Shown here piece after piece: positions 61,886 to 64,000 of a DNA stretch of 64,000 nucleotides. The DNA comes from Acidobacteriota bacterium (lineage in GTDB: Bacteria; Acidobacteriota; Terriglobia; Terriglobales; Acidobacteriaceae): contig QIAM01000068.1 in assembly GCA_003225555.1 (NCBI GenBank), positions 1-64,000 on the forward strand. The letters are read 5' to 3'. Position 1 is the first letter of the stretch. Each line of letters opens with the position of its first letter. The notes beneath the pieces were generated by a model that worked only from the letters and a program-made list of their open reading frames with translations, was not told where the DNA came from and searched no databases. The translations under genes and the position numbers were made by a program.

Positions 61886-62077
61886 GTGAATATTGAAGAT
61901 CACATCAGGGATTTGTGTGCCCGGCTGATAAGCGCCGCCGAAGACGAGGACGTGGTCGCGCTTTCCGAGCAATTGAGAGACGCCCTGCGCGAACATACCC
62001 AGGAAGTCAGAGGGAAGCTGATTCGCGCCTCGACGATTCCCAAGCACACCACATTTCCACCCGAAAAGGCCAGCTGA
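61886..62077 (+). CDS. Small conserved-type acidic protein
   Basis: 63 residues from a GTG start. MNIEDHIRDLCARLISAAE and VVALSEQLRDALREHTQEVR read as two amphipathic helices, the pattern of short proteins that recur in soil bacteria (with LCAR and ALREH phrases). No known family. No clear ribosome-binding site is visible. It overlaps nothing and lies convergent to the PilZ gene. Probably real because of its helical periodicity and length. Confidence 0.5.
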   Translation: MNIEDHIRDLCARLISAAEDEDVVALSEQLRDALREHTQEVRGKLIRASTIPKHTTFPPEKAS

Positions 62078-62124
62078 AGGAATCCGCGTTGTGCTTACCT
62101 TCTTTGGGCGGTTGTTTTTCCCGG

Positions 62125-63732
62125 TCAGTGCGTTGGACTCGGCACCGGATGCTGGTGAAACCATGCTTCGGCCTGCTGCTGAACTCTCACGATTTGCGAG
62201 TGTGGAAGTTGGCCGGCCAACCTTCCCAGCCGCAGCTTGCTGACTTCGTCTCCGCCTGCGAATGCAAGGTAGGACCAGAAATAGGCTTTCGAAAGGTCTA
62301 CCGGCACCCCCCGGCCATAGTTGTAGTAGTCACCGAGAGCGCCTTGCGCCAACACATGACCCTGATCAGCAGCGCGAGAAAACCACCTCGCAGCCTCGGT
62401 ATAGTCCTTCTTCACACCATCACCCAGGTTGTAGCGCCTACCCAAAGAGTATTGGGCAGAGGCGTCACCCTGCCGTGCCCGTTCCATGATCTGACTAAGG
62501 ATCTCGGCGTCGCTATGAACGGGTGGGGTAGCAGACTTCACGACTGGTCGCCATGCTGCCAGGACCGTGTGCTCTCTGTTCGCGCGATTGGTGTGAAGTT
62601 TTTCCTCGTTCCAGGAACGAAGCAGGAAGCCCATTGCCAGCGAAATCGCGGCGGCGGCACAAATCAGAATAATGAGCTGTGATCGCGGCAGCCGAATACC
62701 CCCGGCGGCTTTCTCTTCAAGATCTTTCTTGTCGCCTTGGGCAGGTTCTGAGGCAAACAACACGCTTGCGGATGACGAAGACATGGGAGCTCGGCTGGTC
62801 GAAGAGGCGGTAGGCGAGTCCTGGGCTCGGGCTGTGCGATTCACCGCTGCAACAACTGTGTCCGCGAGGCGCTGTAGTGCCGTGCTGTCGTTGTCGTTGA
62901 ATGCGCTTGGGGCCGAACCAAATACCTCGATGATTCCGATGACCTTTTCCCCGGTGCTCACCGGCGCAGCCAGCATCGAGCGAATGCCCAATGCGCGGCA
63001 ACTCTCGCGATCCACGCGCACGTCAGTCTCAGAGTCGTCACAACGGAGCAGCTTTGCACTCCGAACACACTCACCGGAAAAACCCGAGCCCACCTGCAGC
63101 TTTGCTCCGACCGGGGGAGCATCCACACCTGAGCTGGCGCGGCAGACCATGACGTTCGGATCATCCGAGGCAAGCGCGATTGCGGCGCCAGAGGCTCGCA
63201 ACAAGGCTTGCGCTCGCACTGCAATCAACCGAAGAGCCGCGACTAGATCAGAGCCGAGAGCCTCGATCTCTCGCTGGACTGCCCCCAAAGCGGCAAGCGT
63301 GTCTGTGTAGTTGGGGCGAAGAGGAGTTTGCGGCTCCGAGATTGCCGGCAACACGGCAGCATCCGATTGGGCGTTAGCAACGCCAGCCATCGCGTTCAGG
63401 AAGAGCCACTCCCGCAGCGACACCAAAGAAGTGGACGGCAGATCGGAAAATCGAAAACCGGAGCGGCCAGAAGTACTGGACCAGATCACTTGAGCCGTGG
63501 TGTAGATCGGGCTGCTGGATTCGGCGAGGTCAAGGCACAATTCAAACTTGCCGTTCAGTTCAAGCGCCGAATTGCATTGAACCGCAACGCCGTCCTCGCT
63601 GATGTCAACAATTTCGTTCAGATCGAGCGTGACGGCTTTTGAGTCGCCCATGAAGCTGGCATACGCCGGTGTCAGGACTTTGTGCCGGATACGGCGGCGG
63701 CGATTCGGACGCGAAGATTGCAACTCGGTCAT
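62125..63732 (-). CDS. PilZ-GAF-membrane-Sel1 signalling protein
   Basis: 535 residues in four parts. A PilZ domain occupies about 10-110, with the c-di-GMP motifs RRRIRHK (RxxxR-type) and DISEDG (D/NxSxxG). A GAF domain spans about 155-300 (LRLIAVRAQALLRASGAAIAL, then GIRSMLAAPVSTGEKVIGIIEVF). A Ser-rich linker leads to one membrane helix at 351-372 (SQLIILICAAAAISLAMGFLL). Two Sel1-type repeats fill about 420-500 (AQYSLGRRYNLGDGVKKDY, ARWFSRAADQGHVLAQGAL). It probably senses c-di-GMP and a small ligand inside the cell and has the Sel1 part on the other side of the membrane. No target is known. Confidence 0.9.
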   Translation of the reverse strand: MTELQSSRPNRRRRIRHKVLTPAYASFMGDSKAVTLDLNEIVDISEDGVAVQCNSALELNGKFELCLDLAESSSPIYTTAQVIWSSTSGRSGFRFSDLPSTSLVSLREWLFLNAMAGVANAQSDAAVLPAISEPQTPLRPNYTDTLAALGAVQREIEALGSDLVAALRLIAVRAQALLRASGAAIALASDDPNVMVCRASSGVDAPPVGAKLQVGSGFSGECVRSAKLLRCDDSETDVRVDRESCRALGIRSMLAAPVSTGEKVIGIIEVFGSAPSAFNDNDSTALQRLADTVVAAVNRTARAQDSPTASSTSRAPMSSSSASVLFASEPAQGDKKDLEEKAAGGIRLPRSQLIILICAAAAISLAMGFLLRSWNEEKLHTNRANREHTVLAAWRPVVKSATPPVHSDAEILSQIMERARQGDASAQYSLGRRYNLGDGVKKDYTEAARWFSRAADQGHVLAQGALGDYYNYGRGVPVDLSKAYFWSYLAFAGGDEVSKLRLGRLAGQLPHSQIVRVQQQAEAWFHQHPVPSPTH

Positions 63733-64000
63733 AGCGGGCGCTGGGTCAGTGCGCGAACTCTGTCGTACATCTTAACGCGAGACTGTGGAAAAGTCCGCAG
63801 GAAGTGGATCGTGCACGAAAATACGGGCAATCTGCGGCAAAGACAGAGTTTTACGGGAACGGCCCGTCCGCCAGGTCGCGGCCCTCCAAGCTGTCCAACG
63901 GACACTGCTGCATCGGGCAAACACCCTACACCTCAAGGCCAGCAACCCGCCGACCAGAATCCAACTCATATTTGAGACAGTGAGTCGGTGGCTTTGAGAT
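63733..64000. other. Right edge of the window, nothing recognised
   Basis: Short open frames occur on both strands, but none has a ribosome-binding site, family motif or coding character. A gene continuing past the edge cannot be excluded. Confidence 0.4.

Noticed and set aside
1-64000. CRISPR array, rRNA, riboswitch or phage structural genes
   Set aside because: Looked for on both strands. No regularly spaced repeats, rRNA segments, known riboswitch cores or capsid/tail genes were seen.

Overview
The window reads as a stretch of chromosome from an environmental Gram-negative bacterium, most likely an Acidobacteriota (Terriglobia-like). This is inferred from gene content and the moderately high G+C, not from a marker gene. 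Supporting features are a PilM-N-O/GspE-GspF-type pilus cluster, the LolA carrier, S9 and M16 peptidases, many small two-helix membrane proteins, and dispersed intergenic repeats. There is one tRNA and no rRNA, CRISPR array or conjugation module.

Layout. 1-2.2 kb: a membrane protein with its terminator, then an IS110-family (IS1111-like) element. Its 13-bp subterminal inverted repeats and about 220-nt non-coding end downstream of the transposase are what a bridge RNA/seekRNA locus should look like. 2.4-5.3 kb: a GntR/YtrA-type regulator, ABC ATPase and permease operon with a palindrome over the regulator's start. 5.5-7.8 kb: a small membrane protein, a frameshifted Vgb-like beta-propeller gene and a SRAP (HMCES/YedK) gene. 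7.8-14.8 kb: an accessory region of poorly known genes. It ends with a DnaB-N/RecA-like ATPase/zinc-ribbon fusion, a ribbon-helix-helix protein, an unlisted 55-residue basic protein translationally coupled to a (frameshifted) tyrosine integrase, and a tRNA-Leu(TAG) whose 3' end faces the integrase. It looks like an old integrative element.

15-25.4 kb: an orphan Flp-type pilin, wecB, an ErpA/IscA-type Fe-S protein, and a minus-strand type IV pilus/type II secretion-like cluster (pilC, pilB, pilM, pilN, pilO, a PilP-like protein and a pseudopilin) with lolA upstream. 25.6-33.3 kb: a bimodular NRPS (C-A-PCP-C-A-PCP, no thioesterase) and a lipoprotein with a glutamine-amidotransferase-like fold. 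This pair is bracketed by two nearly identical 85/86-bp direct repeats. 33.7-40.2 kb: a secreted beta-helix protein, a PAP2 phosphatase, a methyltransferase and an ABC-2/TPR operon. 40.3-44.5 kb: three type IV pilin genes, each with a recognisable sigma-54 promoter. Two of them carry a deletion at the same place that shifts the frame. Beside them is a TMTC-like membrane TPR protein that may be a pilin glycosyltransferase.

44.8-64 kb: mostly housekeeping and stand-alone enzymes. These are a Rieske oxygenase, a SpoIIE-type phosphatase, an SPL-like radical SAM protein, an M16 peptidase pair (one catalytic, one not), a LigD-type polymerase domain with a DUF72 protein, tandem XerD/XerC-like recombinases, an S9 peptidase, a lipoprotein, AmrS and a PilZ-GAF-Sel1 membrane protein. 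The same intergenic repeat family appears at 36.6, 44.7 and 61.6 kb.

The least-explained signals are the candidate bridge RNA, the repeats around the NRPS, the twin pilin deletions with sigma-54 promoters, and the replication-ATPase/coupled-small-protein/integrase island.
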